Shown here: positions 16,501 to 25,001 of the stretch, one piece after another
Position numbering within the stretch: the stretch's first letter is position 1
Layout of the letters: each line of letters begins with the position of its first letter
From: Microbacterium sp. SY138
GTDB lineage: Bacteria; Actinomycetota; Actinomycetes; Actinomycetales; Microbacteriaceae
Direction: 5' to 3'
DNA: 64,000 bases
Assembly (NCBI RefSeq): GCF_039729145.1
Contig: NZ_CP155793.1
Coordinates: forward strand, 186,001 to 250,000
Notes under the pieces: generated by a model
The model's database searches: none
Told to the model about the DNA's origin: nothing
The model's input: the letters and a program-made list of their open reading frames with translations, nothing else
Program-made: the position numbers and the translations under genes

Positions 16501-18725
16501 CGTCGACGACGGAGCACCCGGTCGCCACCCCCGGATTCACGGTGACCAAGTCGGCCGATCCCGTCACCGGGACGCGCGTCGATCCCGGCAGCGTCATCAC
16601 CTACACGGTCACCGGCACCAACACGGGTGACACCGTGCTCGACCCGGCTTCGATCGCCGACGACCTGCGCGGTGCGCTGGCCCACGCGTCGTACAACGAC
16701 GACGTGACCGCCACCCGCGGGGACGTGAGCGTGGCTCGCGGGGCCCTGTCCTGGAGCGGAATGCTGCGCCCGGGTCAGGACGTCGTCATCGTCTACTCGG
16801 TGACGGTCGATCCGACCGCCGGTGGCGAGACGGTCGCCAACACGGCGACGGGCACGGCGACTCCGCTGATCCCGACGGACCCGAGCGACCCCGACAGCCC
16901 GACGACCCCGGGCACGCCGATCACCCCGCCGCCCTCGACCACGGAGCACCCGGTCAACGCACCCGGCTTCACGTTCGCCAAGACGGCCGATCCGGCACCG
17001 GGCACCGCCGTGGACCCCGGTGACGTGCTCACCTATACGCTGACGGCCGTCAACACCGGTCAGACCGCCCTCGACCCGGTCGAGATCACGGATGACCTGT
17101 CGAAGGTGCTGCCGTACGCGTCGTACAACTCCGATGCCGTGGCCGTGATCGGCGGACAGCCCGCCGGTGCGGTGTCCGTCGCCGGAGTGAAGCTCCGCTG
17201 GTCGGGCGCGCTCGCGGTCGGCCAGACCGTCACCGTCACGTACTCCGTCACGGTCGGGGCGGACGGCGTGGGATCCGTGCTCGAGAACAGTGCGAGCGCG
17301 ACCGCCACTCCGCCGGGTGGCTCGGTCATCACCCCGCCGCCCGGCATCACGACGAACGTCGTCAACGTGCCCGGATTCTCGGTGTCGAAGAGCGCCGATC
17401 CGGCGGCGGGCACCGCGGTCGACCCCGGCAGTGTCATCACCTACACGGTGACCGGCGTGAACACCGGCGAGACGATCCTCGACCCGGTCACGATCGTCGA
17501 CGACCTCTCGGGAGTGGTCTCGCACGCCGACTACAACGGCGACGCGACCGCCAGGATCGGCACCACCGCGGCGATCGCCCCTGTGGTGACCGGTGACCGG
17601 CTGTCGTGGGATGGTGTCCTCCCCGTCGGTGCGACCGTCACGATCACGTACTCCGTGACCGTGCAGGCCGACGCCGGGGGAACGGTCATCGCGAACTCGG
17701 TCTCGGGCTCGGCGACGCCGCCGGGAGGTGTGCCGCCGATCGAGACGCCTCCCGCGACGACGGAGCATCCGGTGAACGCGCCCGGCTTCGAGGTGCGCAA
17801 GTCGGCCGACCCCTCCTCGGGAACCCGGGTCGACCCCGGCAGCGTCATCACCTACACGGTGACCGGCGTGAACACCGGTGAGACCGCACTGGCGCCTGTG
17901 AGCATCAGCGACGACCTGTCGGTCGTGCTCGCCCACGCCGCCTACAACGGCGACGCCACCGCGACTGTGGTCGACGGGTCAGCCCCGGCTCCTGTCGTGG
18001 ACGGCGACGAGCTCACCTGGACGGGCGCTCTCGCCGTGGGCCAGCGCGTCACGATCACGTACTCGGTCACCGTGAACGGCGACGCGGGCGGTGCGACGAT
18101 CGCGAACACGGTCTCCGGTACCGCCACCCCGCCGGGTGGTGCGGTGATCACGCCTCCGCCCGTCACGACGGAGAACCCTGTCGGCACCCCCGGCTTCGCG
18201 TTCGTCAAGACCGCCGATCCCGGAGCCGGTACGGCCGTCGCCACGGGAAGCGTCGTCACGTACACGCTCGTCGGCACGAACACCGGCGAGACGGGCCTCG
18301 ACGAGGTCGTCATCACGGATGATCTCTCCGGAGTGCTGCGGCACGCCGACCTCCGCGCCGGCGCGACCGCCGTCGTGGGCGACGGCACGGCATCCGCACG
18401 CACGGTGGCCGCTCCCACGGTGGAAGGCACGCAGTTGCGCTGGTCCGGCAGCCTCGCCGAGGGCGAGAGCGTCACGATCACGTACTCCGTGACCGTGCAC
18501 GCCGACGCCGCCGGAGCGAATCTGCGCAACGTGGCCGTGGGGACGGCCACGCCTCCCGGTGGCGAGACGATCACTCCGCCGACGAGCGTGACCGAGAACC
18601 CGGTGCTCACGCCGCTCGCTCTCACCGGCGGCCTGCTGGCCCCGTGGGTGCTGGCTCTCGCGATCGCGCTGCTGCTCGGCGGTGCCGTGCTGCTGATCGT
18701 GCGTCGTCGCCGGGCGCAGGTCTAG
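13512..18725 (+). CDS. Giant LAXTG-anchored surface protein with beta-propeller and nine DUF11-like repeats
   Basis: 1,737 residues. An N-terminal basic region and hydrophobic core end at APAAAADP, giving a long signal peptide. A beta-propeller-like domain (DUF6923 style, residues about 60-315) is followed by a SpaA/prealbumin-like domain (NTLTLKKDLPAG onward). Nine DUF11/DUF7507-type repeats of 136-150 residues come next, each starting like F-x-V-x-K-S-A-D-P and containing NTGxTxLDP and DDLSGVL. The end is a class E sortase signal, LALTG, then a TM segment and RRRR. The start ATG 13512 has GGGGAGA at good spacing; ATG 13494 is possible. Predicted to be covalently attached to peptidoglycan as a long stalk. 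No sortase gene is in the window. Repeats 7 and 8 are nearly identical in DNA around the NTGET segment, a sign of recent duplication. Confidence 0.9.
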   Translation: MAFRVARKDRTSDGLPSERRSRWRGRARKLIGGAVSTALVASSMVFIGGTLTAAPAAAADPFLCTPGAVYVQSATEVREFVVNEQGGAPGEGGTLGATTLGVDHSNNALGISSSGQYAYTVTNAAGSKVLAKHDRVTDVTTRTSFTLNSSVLRGAVHPDTGVYYFASGTINGAINIYAWEENLTPQTYVQVGTLRPTAGSSAFGANGDMAFSASGQLVLVADNFIYSADLPATVTPSTATIEAKQVHDMGAGVQGNGIAFGNLGHIFVSASGGGNRIIEVDLPRGQTVNTTSLGSFAPTDMSSCTFPNTLTLKKDLPAGRHSATDQFALRVQSPAGYQVAQTDATTRGERTGLQPDYAGPIFTNQGDTFRLSEAASGTTDRTRYAESLDCVQVNPNGTTTPVAVTASGEVTQPSGSRGTDVTCTFTNVRLVPGLALRKTSDPADGLAVQAGQRLTYTVEAENTGNTVLDPVQVNDDLSGVLAFAEYQGDVVTKIDGTPVASGAATVTGDDLAWTGALEPGQVLTVTYSVIVDAGVEGERIANSVTASGTPPGTLPPPVTPPVTTEHPVAGFTVAKTSTPAAGTVVEPGQVIEYTVTGTNTGATTLNPASIADDLSGVLAHAAYNSDIATSVAGTPLTTGAAAITGDDLAWTGALAPGQAVTITYSVTVDADASGEILKNSVTGTATPTTPKPGDPEGPEVPGEPIVPPTVTTEHPVIGSGFTISKSADPVSGTAVSAGDTVTYTITGTNTGDTDLDPARIVDDLSGVLDDAGYNDDVTADRGSVTVTGSTLTWSGEVPRGASVTIRYSVTVDAGVQKALLHNVATGTATPQIPVDPTDPAGPSTPGTPIVPPAVETNHPVVDTGFEVVKSADPATGTAVRAGDTITYTISGVNTGNTTLDPATIVDDLSAVLAHARYGDDATASTGAIALDGTTLTWKGTLAPGARVEITYTVTVDEDATGVLLRNTVTGEGTPLIPVDPTDPGSPTTPGTPVTTPPSTTEHPVATPGFTVTKSADPVTGTRVDPGSVITYTVTGTNTGDTVLDPASIADDLRGALAHASYNDDVTATRGDVSVARGALSWSGMLRPGQDVVIVYSVTVDPTAGGETVANTATGTATPLIPTDPSDPDSPTTPGTPITPPPSTTEHPVNAPGFTFAKTADPAPGTAVDPGDVLTYTLTAVNTGQTALDPVEITDDLSKVLPYASYNSDAVAVIGGQPAGAVSVAGVKLRWSGALAVGQTVTVTYSVTVGADGVGSVLENSASATATPPGGSVITPPPGITTNVVNVPGFSVSKSADPAAGTAVDPGSVITYTVTGVNTGETILDPVTIVDDLSGVVSHADYNGDATARIGTTAAIAPVVTGDRLSWDGVLPVGATVTITYSVTVQADAGGTVIANSVSGSATPPGGVPPIETPPATTEHPVNAPGFEVRKSADPSSGTRVDPGSVITYTVTGVNTGETALAPVSISDDLSVVLAHAAYNGDATATVVDGSAPAPVVDGDELTWTGALAVGQRVTITYSVTVNGDAGGATIANTVSGTATPPGGAVITPPPVTTENPVGTPGFAFVKTADPGAGTAVATGSVVTYTLVGTNTGETGLDEVVITDDLSGVLRHADLRAGATAVVGDGTASARTVAAPTVEGTQLRWSGSLAEGESVTITYSVTVHADAAGANLRNVAVGTATPPGGETITPPTSVTENPVLTPLALTGGLLAPWVLALAIALLLGGAVLLIVRRRRAQV
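14811..18600 (+). repeat. Nine tandem DUF11-like coding repeats (408-450 bp period)
   Basis: Repeat starts read from the protein pattern: 14811, 15222, 15672, 16105, 16536, 16968, 17376, 17787 and 18195. The core GTxVDPGSVITYTVTGxNTG is encoded almost identically in repeats 5, 7 and 8; for example 17418 and 17829 begin long near-identical stretches 411 bp apart. Spacing differs mainly through the proline/threonine linker with the repeated idea P-T-D-P-S-T-P-G-T-P, which is longer in repeats 2-5. Confidence 0.85.
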
Positions 18726-18735
18726 CGGACACGGG

Positions 18736-18773
18736 AAAGGCCTCGTCCGTCGCATGCGACGGGCGAGGCCTTC
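18736..18773. terminator. Bidirectional terminator between surface protein and LuxR gene
   Basis: AAGGCCTCGTCCGTCG-catg-CGACGGGCGAGGCCTT, a 16-bp stem with one G-T wobble, in the 70-bp gap between convergent genes. Confidence 0.85.
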
Positions 18774-18795
18774 CGCGTTCCCGCGGGACCGCGGG

Positions 18796-21315
18796 TCACT
18801 CCGCGAGCAGGCCGTGGCGCGCCGCCTGCTCCATCGCCTCGGCGCGGTTGTGGGCGCCGAGCTTGCGATAGATGCTGCGGAGCTGGGTCTTGAGCGTGTT
18901 CTGCGAGACGCGGAGCTCGTCGGCGATCGCCGGCAGCGGCGCTCCCGACGTCAGGGCGCGCAGCACGATCTGCTCGCGGGATGACAGTCGTGGCCGGGTC
19001 GCGAACGACGGCAGCGCCGATCGCAGCGGGAAGGTCGCCCGACCGGTGGGGTCGAGATCGGATCGCACGGCGCCGAAGTCCTCGGCGCCCAGGAGCACGA
19101 GCGGGGTGGTGAGTCCCCGGTCGGTGAGCTGGGCATTCAGGGCCTCGCTCGACGGCTGCGCGGCCGCAGCGGACACCCGGTGCAGCGCGGCGCTGTGCAC
19201 GGCCGCTGCTTCGGCGCGCTCTCGGGCGGTGGAGGGGCGCAGGCGGGTCTGCCCCAGAAGCCGGACCACGTCGGCGGTCCTGCCGTCGACGAGTGCCAGG
19301 CGCGCCCGTTTGAGGACCGTGCCGAAACGGTCGGGAAGCGTATCCCGCTGCACGATGTTCCTGGCGGTGCTCACATCACCGAGGGCGAGGTGCAGGAGCG
19401 TCCTCGGGCGCGACAGGGCGTGGCGCACGTGAGGTGCACTCGCCTCTTTTCCCCGGAGACGGACGAACGACTCCAGGCGCTCCAGTCCGGCAGCGGCCTC
19501 ACCCTCGTGCAGAGCGATCCATGCCTCCACGGAGGCCATCGTCGTCCAGTGCTCGCTCGTCGCCCGGTACGGCTCGAAGAAGCGGATGTGCCGCTTCGCC
19601 GCGGCGATGTCGCCGTCCTCGACCGCGAGCATCGCCTCGGCCACCCGGTAGTAGGTGCCCCGATAGCTGTCGAGGAGCACCGGGTCCCATTCGCCGTCGC
19701 GGATGAGACCGACATAATGACGCGCCTCCGGCAGATCCCCGTTCAGGGCGTGGACCCCGGCGAGGAGGCATATCCCGTGGAAGGCGTTGGTGCTCCCGTG
19801 CGCCGCGGCCAGGGCGGTGGCCTCCTCCCACAGCCGGATGGCCTCATCCTGCTCTCCGCCGTAATAGAGCGAGATGCCCAGATGGGTGCACAGCAGCGGC
19901 ATGTCGCGGGCGTACTGCTGCCACTGCGATTCGGGGGTCTCGTGGAACAGCGCCAGTGCGCGCGCCGCCACCTGGGCCGCCCGCTCCGGTCGACCGATGG
20001 CTCGCAGCGACGCGCTCTCGGCCGCCCAGATGAAGATCCGCTCCGTGGCCGAGAGCGTCGTGCGGCGGGCGTTCGCCGCCGCCACCGCCATGCGCAGCAG
20101 CTGGAGCCCGCGCTGGCGTCGGAGCCGGTTGGGTTTGAGGCACATCCCGAGCAGCATGGCCACGAGGGGCTCCCGCTTGAGCCGCGCCACGGGCGCATCC
20201 CCGAGCAGCTCGACCACCGCATTCCGATCACGGTGGAGCAGCCGGTTCCATCCCGACATCGTGACGTGCGTCGCGAGGCGCAGGTCGTCGTCCTCCAGGG
20301 CGAGGCGGAGTCCCTCGAGCGGGAGGTCGCGGCGCACCGCACCTTCTGCCGCGACGCGCCGCAGCTGGGGGATCTCGTGCGGAGCGACCCGGCGGAGCTC
20401 GCGGCGCAGCATGCCTCGCGTGAGCGGCGTCAGGGCGAAGGCGCTGCGCCCGTCGGCGGCCCAGCGACCGAAGCCGAACGTCTCGGCCTGGTCCAGGGCT
20501 CTGGTGATCTCGGCGTCACCCGTCAGCGCCACCGCGAGCGGAACGTCGACCGACTCCGTGACGCTGATCCGCAACAGGCCCTGCAGGGTCTGCCGATCGA
20601 AGGCGCATTCGGCGAGCCGATCCTGCAGGTAGTCCTCGATCACGGTGGTGGCGGCGCGCAACGACACCGCGTCCGTTCCGGCGCCGCGGAGGGCCAGCGC
20701 ACGGATGAGAGCGGGGAACCCTCCCGTCGCTTCGCGCGTGGCGATGGCCGTGTCTTCGTCGACGTCGAGCGCCCGGCGGATCTCCTCGGCGTCGAACATG
20801 AGCTCTTCGGGGGCCAGGAGCGTCGTGTCGATCACGAGGTCGAGGCCCTCGCTGTCGAAGGGGCTGGGGCGGTTCGTGGCGACGATCAAGCGGGTCAGCG
20901 GGGTGGTGGCGACGGCTCGACACAGTGCGAACACGCCCTCGCGGTCGACGGCGGCCGCATCATCGAGCACCACGACCAGTGGACCGTCCACGTCGCACAG
21001 ACGCGAGGTCACGGCGGCCCAGCCGTCTTCCGCGGCGGCGGAGTGCGCGGGAGCCGTGCCTGGCAGTACCCGCAGCAGCGCGCGGGCGAGGGCATCGCCG
21101 GTCGCGATGGAAGGCGTCACGGTGATCCACACGACACGTGAGGTGGTCGCGGCCGCCCAATCGACGAGGGCGGTGGTCTTGCCCGACCCCGATGCCGACC
21201 GGACCAGCGTCAACGGCGTCTCGGTCTCGAGCGCGGCGATCAGTCGTGGACGACTGATGGCGTGCGCCGATACTCGCGGTATGTGTCCGTCCCCCTGCGC
21301 GACAAATGCCGACAC
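18796..21315 (-). CDS. LuxR family regulator with STAND-type ATPase (MalT-like)
   Basis: 839 residues. The N-terminal NTPase has Walker A SASGSGKTT (about residues 40-48) and a Walker B-like VVVLDDAA. A long alpha-helical middle resembles TPR/MalT sensor regions. The C-terminal LuxR helix-turn-helix is at about 775-835 (SSREQIVLRALTSGAPLPAIA, then SQNTLKTQLRSIYRKLGAHNR). Such STAND regulators bind ATP and an inducer before activating transcription. Start chosen at GTG 21315 because GGGGAGG lies five bases upstream; the longer frame crosses the 13-bp repeats. Convergent with the giant surface-protein gene; target genes unknown. Confidence 0.9.
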   Translation of the reverse strand: MSAFVAQGDGHIPRVSAHAISRPRLIAALETETPLTLVRSASGSGKTTALVDWAAATTSRVVWITVTPSIATGDALARALLRVLPGTAPAHSAAAEDGWAAVTSRLCDVDGPLVVVLDDAAAVDREGVFALCRAVATTPLTRLIVATNRPSPFDSEGLDLVIDTTLLAPEELMFDAEEIRRALDVDEDTAIATREATGGFPALIRALALRGAGTDAVSLRAATTVIEDYLQDRLAECAFDRQTLQGLLRISVTESVDVPLAVALTGDAEITRALDQAETFGFGRWAADGRSAFALTPLTRGMLRRELRRVAPHEIPQLRRVAAEGAVRRDLPLEGLRLALEDDDLRLATHVTMSGWNRLLHRDRNAVVELLGDAPVARLKREPLVAMLLGMCLKPNRLRRQRGLQLLRMAVAAANARRTTLSATERIFIWAAESASLRAIGRPERAAQVAARALALFHETPESQWQQYARDMPLLCTHLGISLYYGGEQDEAIRLWEEATALAAAHGSTNAFHGICLLAGVHALNGDLPEARHYVGLIRDGEWDPVLLDSYRGTYYRVAEAMLAVEDGDIAAAKRHIRFFEPYRATSEHWTTMASVEAWIALHEGEAAAGLERLESFVRLRGKEASAPHVRHALSRPRTLLHLALGDVSTARNIVQRDTLPDRFGTVLKRARLALVDGRTADVVRLLGQTRLRPSTARERAEAAAVHSAALHRVSAAAAQPSSEALNAQLTDRGLTTPLVLLGAEDFGAVRSDLDPTGRATFPLRSALPSFATRPRLSSREQIVLRALTSGAPLPAIADELRVSQNTLKTQLRSIYRKLGAHNRAEAMEQAARHGLLAE

Positions 21316-21358
21316 CGTACCTCCCCAGGTCCCCACCCCTACGATATTCCGAAATCTC

Positions 21359-21397
21359 AGAGGGGCAAGCCAGAGGGGCAAGCCAGAGGGGCAAGCC
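21359..21397 (+). repeat. 13-bp tandem repeat, three perfect copies
   Basis: AGAGGGGCAAGCC at 21359-21371, 21372-21384 and 21385-21397, followed by a degenerate AGGGGGA. It lies 3' of the thrE-like gene and 5' of the luxR gene, both on the minus strand. On that strand it reads GGCTTGCCCCTCT, C-rich, and offers TTGCCC as a repeated -35-like hexamer; TATCGT lies 16 bases after the last one. Confidence 0.8.
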
Positions 21398-21460
21398 AGG
21401 GGGAGGGAGTGCCGGTGATACCCGGGGGAGGGATGCCGGACTCTGCGCCGTCCGGTCGCG

Positions 21461-22786
21461 TCAGCGGTCGGCCGACCGACGCCACGGAGCCGTGAGCCGT
21501 GACCAGAATCTCGGAGTCGACGTGGTCTCGTCGGGCGCAGGCAGGGCCACGGCGAACTGCACGATCTCTTCCGCACCATGATGCACGACGCGGTACAGCG
21601 CGGTGCCGATGAGCACACCGAGGGCGATCGACATGACCGAGACGAGGGCCGCGACGAAGTCGGTGAGTCCGCCGTCGGTGGCGACCGCCTCGGTGAGTCC
21701 GACCAGACCGGCCGCTCCGGGGACGAGCAGCCAGAACGCCGGCAGGAACGTGAGCTGCGACGGCGCCCCGTGCCGGAGCCCCGCGATCCAGAAGACGACG
21801 GGGGTCATCACGAGCGCGCCGACGAAACCTCCGACCGTGGGGCCGACGAACTCGTTGCCTGCCCACTGCCCCGAATACGCGACGACCAGGGCGATCAGCA
21901 CCCAGCCGAAGGTCGAGGGCGGCGCCGAGAAATGCAGATAGTTGCCGAGCGCGAAGACGAGGATGCCGATGATCGCCACCCACCACGGCAGGGGGGAGGT
22001 GGCCTCCAACGGTTCGTACGATCGCGACTCCACTCCCACCACGGTGCCGGCGGCGAGGATGCCGAAAGCCAGGAGGGCCAGCTGCACGAAGCCGTAGACC
22101 AGGCGGGAGGCGCCGGAGATCATCTGTCCGGCCGCCAGCTCGACCGTCGCCGTGGTCAGCACGCCGCCGGGGAGGAACGTCACCAGCGGCGCGATGAGAA
22201 GACGGATCGGATCGCCGATCTCGATCACCTCGGCCAGGAGGAAGACCGCCGCCGCACACACGAACGCGGCGGCGATGGGCAGGATCAGCTGGAGCGTCGG
22301 CGACCGCACCAGCTTGAGCAGCCCGATACCGAAGCCGAGCACGAACGCGACGATCACGCCCTGCCAGGTCGGCGCGAGCAGCAGGGCGAGCCCGGTGGTG
22401 AGGATGGCGTGACCCAGGGTGCGCGTGAACCAGTCGAGCCGCGGGCGCATGGCTCCGATCTCGTTCAGCCGTCTGATGCCGTCGAGTGGCGGGATCGCCC
22501 CCGTCCGCGCCTGGCCGATCAGTTCGTACAGCGCGGCGATCTGATCGAAGCGGAAAGAGGCGTTCGTGGCGGAGCGGATCGCGACGCGGGCTTCCTCCGA
22601 CTCCCCGGTCTCGACGAGGATGATCGTCGGCAGGACGACGAAGTCGGCGTCACCGCCGCCGTAGGCCTTCGCGACGTCGGTCATCGTGTCGCGGATGCGG
22701 TCGACCGATTCGGCCGAGGCGTTCATGCCCTGCGCCAACCCGAGCAGGAACTGTCGCAGTGCGGTCCGGTCGACGCCGTCGGTCAT
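21461..22786 (-). CDS. Threonine/serine exporter family protein (ThrE-like)
   Basis: 441 residues. The N-terminal soluble domain (about 1-120) contains MNASAESVDRIRD and VLPTIILVETGESEEARV, followed by about ten membrane segments, the architecture of ThrE/YjjP-YjjB fusions. In Corynebacterium, ThrE exports L-threonine and L-serine. It begins 20 bp after the C4-dicarboxylate transporter gene in the same operon. Substrate is inferred from the family. Confidence 0.9.
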   Translation of the reverse strand: MTDGVDRTALRQFLLGLAQGMNASAESVDRIRDTMTDVAKAYGGGDADFVVLPTIILVETGESEEARVAIRSATNASFRFDQIAALYELIGQARTGAIPPLDGIRRLNEIGAMRPRLDWFTRTLGHAILTTGLALLLAPTWQGVIVAFVLGFGIGLLKLVRSPTLQLILPIAAAFVCAAAVFLLAEVIEIGDPIRLLIAPLVTFLPGGVLTTATVELAAGQMISGASRLVYGFVQLALLAFGILAAGTVVGVESRSYEPLEATSPLPWWVAIIGILVFALGNYLHFSAPPSTFGWVLIALVVAYSGQWAGNEFVGPTVGGFVGALVMTPVVFWIAGLRHGAPSQLTFLPAFWLLVPGAAGLVGLTEAVATDGGLTDFVAALVSVMSIALGVLIGTALYRVVHHGAEEIVQFAVALPAPDETTSTPRFWSRLTAPWRRSADR

Positions 22787-22806
22787 GTCGTGGACGACCG
22801 CTCAGC

Positions 22807-24162
22807 TCACGTGAACAGGAACGAGAGCGGCACGCCCACGATGATCGCCACGGCCACGTAGATGAGGTTCGGCAGTTGGAACGAGTGGTCGAAGACGAAC
22901 TTGCCCATCTTGGTGGTTCCCGTCTGGTCGAACGCCACGGTCGCGACCTGGCTGCCGTTGGCCGGCAGCGTGTAGATGCCCATCGCCGCCGGCCAGAGCC
23001 CCACCAGGAGCGAGGCGGGCAGGCCGATCGTGATGCCGATCGGCACGATCGCGTTCGTGGCGCTCGACTGGCTGGTCGTGAGCATCGCGACCGCGAACAG
23101 CGCCAGCGCGAACAGCAGCGCGCCGAGGAAAGCCGAAGACCCGGAGACCACCGAGCCGAGTCCGTCGACGATGAGGGTCTGGTTCGCGGCGACGAACGTG
23201 TTCGCCAGCCAGGCGATGCCGAAGAGCGCGATGGCGCCGACGATGCCGGCGGGGAACGTGGGCTGCTTGGGCACGTCGGCTGCCTTCACCTTGCAGAAGA
23301 CGAAGATCAGGGCGGCGATGATGCCCATCACGACCTCGATGATCACGGTGACGCTGAGTCGAACCGGGTCGCCGGCGTCGTCGGTGCCGATGACCGGACG
23401 CAGATTCTCGAACAGGCCGAAGAGCACGATCACGCCGACGCCGGCCAGGAACAGCGAGGCGGAGAGGACGGCGGTCGACGGCAGCTTCTTCTCGTGGGCG
23501 TCGGTCTCCGGCGGCTTGATCTGGTGGTCGGCCAGGCGCCTCTGGAACTCGGGGTCGTCCTCCAGGTCCTTGCCGTGACGCATCATGACGAGTGCGGCGA
23601 CGAAGAGCCCGACGATCGAGGCCGGCCACATGATGAGCAGCAGCCCGCCGAGGTCGACTCCCTGAGGGGCGAGCAGCACCACCATCGAGGCGGTGGCTGC
23701 GGAGACGGGGGAGCACAGGATGCCGACCTGCGAGGCGACGGCGGAGACCGAGAGCGCCCGCTCCGGACGGATCTTCTGCTGATACGAGACGTCGTAGATG
23801 ACGGGCAGCAACGGGTAGAAGATGTTCCCCGTTCCGGCGCCCACCGTGAAGAGGAACGACATCGCCGGGGCGAGGAAGACCACGGATCTCGGCCTGCGTC
23901 TGATCACCTTCGCCGCGACCGACACCATCCAGTCGATGCCGCCGGCGGCTTGCATGGTCGATGCGGCGGTGATGACGGTGATGACGATGAAGACCGCATC
24001 GACCGGCGCATTGCCGGGCGCCTCGCCGAAGAAGAAGATGAGGACGGCCACGCCGACCAGCCCCCACACGCCGAGCCCGATCCCGCTCGTGCGGGTGCCC
24101 ATGTAGATGGCGCCGATGACGACGATCAGCTCGGCGACGAGGATCCACACGTTGTCGTTCAT
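22807..24162 (-). CDS. Anaerobic C4-dicarboxylate transporter family protein (DcuA/DcuB-like)
   Basis: 451 residues, about eleven hydrophobic segments. Family features include AGGIDWMVSVAAKVIRRRP, VGAGTGNIFYPLLPVI and the C-terminal QSSATNAIVPIGITIGLP. Dcu carriers exchange aspartate, fumarate, malate and succinate. Its ATG overlaps the stop of the dipeptidase gene (ATGA). With an Asp-X dipeptidase upstream, aspartate is the most natural substrate. It may run as an antiporter under aerobic conditions too; the name is a family label. Confidence 0.9.
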   Translation of the reverse strand: MNDNVWILVAELIVVIGAIYMGTRTSGIGLGVWGLVGVAVLIFFFGEAPGNAPVDAVFIVITVITAASTMQAAGGIDWMVSVAAKVIRRRPRSVVFLAPAMSFLFTVGAGTGNIFYPLLPVIYDVSYQQKIRPERALSVSAVASQVGILCSPVSAATASMVVLLAPQGVDLGGLLLIMWPASIVGLFVAALVMMRHGKDLEDDPEFQRRLADHQIKPPETDAHEKKLPSTAVLSASLFLAGVGVIVLFGLFENLRPVIGTDDAGDPVRLSVTVIIEVVMGIIAALIFVFCKVKAADVPKQPTFPAGIVGAIALFGIAWLANTFVAANQTLIVDGLGSVVSGSSAFLGALLFALALFAVAMLTTSQSSATNAIVPIGITIGLPASLLVGLWPAAMGIYTLPANGSQVATVAFDQTGTTKMGKFVFDHSFQLPNLIYVAVAIIVGVPLSFLFT

Positions 24163-24899
24163 GACGACGGTCCCTTCACGATCGGGGCGTTCCCGGCGAG
24201 CACCGTCGTGGGGAGTTCGGTCTCGACGATCTTGCCGTCGATGGCTTCGACGCGCAGGGCGAGGGCGTCCTCCACGGGGCTGACCGCGGTCACGAAGGTG
24301 GAGTTCGCGAAGTGCAGGGACTGGAGGTTGCCGACCGCGTACCCGGTGGAGAGCTCGCCGCTCAGCAGAGAGGCGTGGAACAGCGGACGGCGCTGGTCCT
24401 CGGCGTCGTAGTGCGGGCAGAAGCTGCCGTGCAGGAACCCGAGTCCCTCGGGAAGGACCTGCAGGGTGGGACCGTAGCTGTCGGTGGTGCCGCCTTCGAA
24501 CCAGCAGATGCCCCCGGCGCTGCCTCCGGTGAACACCACATTCGAGTCGGGGTCCTCCCACATCTCGCGCATGATCTCGTCGAGGCCCTGCCGCTTCCAC
24601 ACGTCGAGCATGTTCGCGGTGTTCCCGCCGCCGACGTGGATCACGTCGAAGCCCTTGACGAAGCCGGCGAGGTCGTCGACCGCGCGGTGGAAGAGCGGCA
24701 GGTGGTGTGGCGCGCACCTGTCGGAGTCGTAGGTGGAGTAGAAGCTCACGATGTACGCGCTGTCGTCACCCGTGGCCGTGCCGACGAAGAGGACGCGGGG
24801 TCGCTCCTTGCCGGTGAGCTCGAGGATGTAATCGTGCGTCGGGTCGTTCCGACGCTCCATCATGGCCTTCCCGGCCCCTGTTGCCACCACGTGAGACAT
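24159..24899 (-). CDS. Peptidase S51 (dipeptidase E-like)
   Basis: 246 residues, S51 family (PepE/cyanophycinase fold). The nucleophile serine is in FTGGSAGGICWF, and DVIHVGGGNTANML precedes it as in PepE homologues. PepE cleaves dipeptides with N-terminal aspartate. GGAGAGG lies about eight bases upstream of ATG 24899, and a TAGGTT -10 element sits near 24935-24940 on the minus strand. First gene of an operon with the Dcu-like carrier and ThrE-like exporter. Confidence 0.87.
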   Translation of the reverse strand: MSHVVATGAGKAMMERRNDPTHDYILELTGKERPRVLFVGTATGDDSAYIVSFYSTYDSDRCAPHHLPLFHRAVDDLAGFVKGFDVIHVGGGNTANMLDVWKRQGLDEIMREMWEDPDSNVVFTGGSAGGICWFEGGTTDSYGPTLQVLPEGLGFLHGSFCPHYDAEDQRRPLFHASLLSGELSTGYAVGNLQSLHFANSTFVTAVSPVEDALALRVEAIDGKIVETELPTTVLAGNAPIVKGPSS

Positions 24900-25001
24900 G
24901 CCCCCACCTCTCCGACGACTGCGAATGCGCTCAACCTAGCGGGGGCCTGCGGCGGCGTCCAGAGGCCTTTCGTCCACCGAGGGTGAGGGCGTCCGAGCGG
25001 T

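Noticed and set aside
12909..17936. Very long minus-strand open frame opposite the FtsX gene and the giant surface protein
   Set aside because: It is the antisense shadow of GC-rich repeat coding DNA: low-complexity Arg/Gly/Asp/His composition, no ribosome site and no family motif, while the plus strand has clear domains.
14811..18600. Repeated DNA as a mobile or phage-derived element
   Set aside because: The repeats are in-frame protein domains inside one gene; no transposase, integrase or target duplication is present anywhere in the window.
22759..24411. Plus-strand frame of 550 codons opposite the dicarboxylate carrier gene
   Set aside because: Composition dominated by Asp, Arg, Glu and His runs, typical of an antisense frame; the minus strand encodes a recognisable carrier and dipeptidase.
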